This document shows positions 6,771 to 8,138 of a stretch of DNA of 8,138 nucleotides, piece by piece (positions within the stretch are counted from its first letter, which is position 1; every line of letters begins with the position of its first letter). This stretch comes from Puniceicoccales bacterium (GTDB taxonomy: Bacteria > Verrucomicrobiota > Verrucomicrobiia > Opitutales > JAIRLM01). Under the pieces are notes generated by a model, which saw nothing but the letters and a program-made list of their open reading frames with translations, was not told the origin of the DNA and ran no database searches. The stretch lies in assembly GCA_031254835.1 (NCBI GenBank), contig JAIRTQ010000030.1, forward strand, positions 1 to 8,138. The letters run 5' to 3'. The translations under genes and the position numbers were made by a program.

Positions 6771-7238
6771 ATGGGGGAAGAGGAAGATAGAGATGTGGCC
6801 CGGGCCGTCGGGCGACGGGAGAATCGCGCCGCCGCGGTACAGTGCCTCTACGCCTACGACATTTCTCCACTTGTTCCTTGGGAAGAACATTGGACCGGCC
6901 AGCTGGAAATGCTGGAATTGCCGAAGAAATCCCTCTCCTACGGCCGCTGGCTTGTGGAAGGCACCATCGCCAACCTATTCAAAATTAATGAGCTTTTAGC
7001 GAAATTTCTCGCCAACTGGTCCCTAGATCGGGTCGAAAAGGTAAGTTTGGCGATTTTGCGGATGGCCGCCTACGAACTTCTTTACGGGAAAGACGTTCCC
7101 TATCCGGTGATCATCAATGAGGCCGTAGAATTATCAAAACTCTACGGCGGACCAGATTCCAAGCGCATCGTTAACGGCGTGCTGGACCGTATCCGTCGCC
7201 ATCTGGAAGAACAAAAGAAACTGTCTGAAGTGCAATAG
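6771..7238 (+). CDS. nusB: Transcription antitermination factor NusB
   Basis: From ATG 6771 the protein has 155 residues (E. coli NusB has 139). NusB binds boxA RNA with NusE (ribosomal protein S10) and keeps RNA polymerase from stopping early, chiefly in rRNA operons. Visible family marks are the arginine-rich start GRRENRAAAVQCLYAYD (14-30), LDRVEKVSLAILRMAAYELLY (85-105), the VIINEAVELSKLYG block (113-126) and the C-terminal SKRIVNGVLDRI (130-141). The start is uncertain. ATG 6771 has no Shine-Dalgarno site and follows a hairpin. TTG 6753 lies within that hairpin with GAGG only 3 nt upstream. GTG 6795 has GAGGA about 10 nt upstream and would begin MARAVGRRENR, the closest match to the usual NusB N terminus. 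The gene stands apart from ribH, its frequent partner, and is followed by a glycosyltransferase. Confidence 0.93.
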   Translation: MGEEEDRDVARAVGRRENRAAAVQCLYAYDISPLVPWEEHWTGQLEMLELPKKSLSYGRWLVEGTIANLFKINELLAKFLANWSLDRVEKVSLAILRMAAYELLYGKDVPYPVIINEAVELSKLYGGPDSKRIVNGVLDRIRRHLEEQKKLSEVQ

Positions 7239-7240
7239 TG

Positions 7241-7255
7241 GCCAGCGCTACTGGC
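7241..7255 (+). repeat. Short inverted repeat after nusB
   Basis: GCCAG (7241-7245) pairs with CTGGC (7251-7255) around the 5-nt loop CGCTA, 2 nt after the nusB stop codon. No T-run follows, so it may help 3' end stability, or be chance, rather than terminate. The rest of the spacer to the next gene shows no clear promoter; TATCCT at 7326-7331 lacks a -35 box at normal spacing. Confidence 0.35.
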
Positions 7256-7338
7256 GATCTAGAGCCTGTTCCCGCCGCTGGCGCAGAATTTTTACCTTTT
7301 CCCTCGCTTCGGCCGAGAAAGTTGGTATCCTGCCACAC

Positions 7339-7425
7339 ATGGCAAAGCGTTTGATGGCTTTCTGCGCCCTCCTCTGGGGTTCAGGTTTTGCGGCGCAAGT
7401 TTCACATCTGCGTACCCGTCTATAA
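7339..7425 (+). other. Small ORF with signal-peptide-like sequence overlapping the glycosyltransferase start
   Basis: ATG 7339 opens a 28-codon frame ending at TAA 7423-7425. It reads MAKRLMAFCALLWGSGFAAQ and then VSHLRTRL: a basic start, a hydrophobic core and an AAQ cleavage-like site, as in a signal peptide. It overlaps the first 38 bases of the glycosyltransferase in another frame. It has no clear Shine-Dalgarno site. It may be chance, a leader peptide coupled to the downstream gene, or the stub of an older secreted-protein gene. It is too short to assign. Confidence 0.25.
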
Positions 7426-8138
7426 CGCGGAGTGCTGGCTGCCGGAGGCGCTGGACAGCGCCTGCAATCAAACCTTACAGGACATCGAAATCATCTGCGT
7501 GGACGACGGTTCCACGGATGGCTCCCTGGCAATTTTGAAGTCTTACGCCGAGAAGGATCCGCGCATCACAATTCTTGAAAACGACTGCAATCGCGGCACA
7601 CACCATAGCCGACTGCGGGCCATCCGCGCATCTCGTGGAGATTACATTCTTTGGTTGGACGCCGATGACGAGCTGCTTTTGCCAATCGCCGAATTGGCCC
7701 TCGAAAAGGCCAATTCATCCAGGGCGGATGTCGTTGTTTTTCGGGCGCGGCACGGGCAACAAACTAGCTCGCATCCGGTAGCCATTGAGCGAAAAACGCA
7801 GAGTGGCGCGCATTTTTTAGAGCTGGCTGCCGATAGGGCCGTTTCCTGGACCCTTTGGGATAAGCTTTGGCGAGGGAATATGCGGCGAGAAGTCGCCGAA
7901 GAACTTTGGCCGTCTGCTCAGTCGCACCATCTTGTCAAGGCGGAGGATCTGCTTTTATTCTGGTTTGCCGCGCGGCGCTGCGACAGCTACGCCGTACTTC
8001 CTCAGCCCGGCTATCACTACATCCACAATAGAGGCCAAGAGGTCCAAAGGCGACACAATCCGGCGTTTCAGAGGAAGTTTGTCCGGGACGTTTGTGCCGT
8101 GCATGGGAAAATCTTTGCCGAGGCGGAGGAATGGAAGG
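7388..8138 (+). CDS. Family 2 (GT-A) glycosyltransferase, 3' end beyond window
   Basis: The frame is open from 7355 (just after an in-frame TGA at 7352-7354) to the window end. The only usual start codon before the conserved core is TTG 7388, which gives MRRKFHICVPVYNAE, the expected distance to the family motif; 250 residues are visible. The GT-A marks are VPVYNAE (9-15), DIEIICVDDGSTDGS (32-46, nucleotide binding), the metal-binding DAD in ILWLDADDE (DAD 91-93), WDKLWR (157-162) and AEDLLLF (185-191), whose ED probably supplies the catalytic base. In this family such enzymes move a sugar from a nucleotide-sugar to a growing lipopolysaccharide, capsule or similar glycan at the cytoplasmic face of the inner membrane. 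Donor and acceptor cannot be told. The Shine-Dalgarno site is weak (AGG only 2 nt from the TTG, or GGGG 8 nt away). No transmembrane segment is seen so far. Confidence 0.88.
   Translation, partial: MRRKFHICVPVYNAECWLPEALDSACNQTLQDIEIICVDDGSTDGSLAILKSYAEKDPRITILENDCNRGTHHSRLRAIRASRGDYILWLDADDELLLPIAELALEKANSSRADVVVFRARHGQQTSSHPVAIERKTQSGAHFLELAADRAVSWTLWDKLWRGNMRREVAEELWPSAQSHHLVKAEDLLLFWFAARRCDSYAVLPQPGYHYIHNRGQEVQRRHNPAFQRKFVRDVCAVHGKIFAEAEEWK

Overview
The window looks like ordinary chromosome from a Gram-negative (outer-membrane) bacterium with about 55-60% GC. It carries housekeeping genes (double-strand-break repair, two tRNAs, glycogen branching enzyme, NusB), one putative outer-membrane protein that differs in base composition, and the start of a glycosyltransferase. 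The sequence alone does not fix the taxon. The mix of GTG/TTG starts, weak Shine-Dalgarno sites, an AddAB-type nuclease pair and a single-N-domain GlgB would fit, for example, the Verrucomicrobiota/PVC group, but that is only a guess. All genes are on the + strand.

Layout. (1) 1-3455: the 3' end of an AddB-like PD-(D/E)XK nuclease gene, overlapping by 4 bases a full UvrD-type helicase with a C-terminal RecB-family nuclease (AddA-like). Both nuclease sites look intact, so the pair probably forms a two-nuclease end-resection enzyme for recombination repair. A good intrinsic terminator follows. (2) 3542-3698: tRNA-Arg(ACG) and tRNA-Ala(GGC), 4 nt apart, both with encoded CCA. (3) 3764-5710: glgB, with all GH13 catalytic residues visible and no other glycogen genes in view. 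(4) 5711-6693: a promoter-like region, a short leader with two small stems, and a secreted, cysteine-containing beta-barrel-like protein whose first half is clearly AT-rich. (5) 6735-7238: a strong imperfect hairpin just ahead of nusB, then nusB. (6) 7239-8138: a short spacer holding a small signal-peptide-like ORF, then a GT-A/GT2 glycosyltransferase that runs off the end of the window.

The genes do not form one pathway. The addB/addA pair is translationally coupled and the two tRNAs probably share a transcript; the rest look like separate units. I found no CRISPR array, transposase, integrase, toxin-antitoxin pair or convincing new multi-gene system. The points most worth a second look are the compositionally odd outer-membrane gene, the hairpin at the nusB start, the overlapping mini-ORF at the glycosyltransferase start, and the AddAB-like pair.
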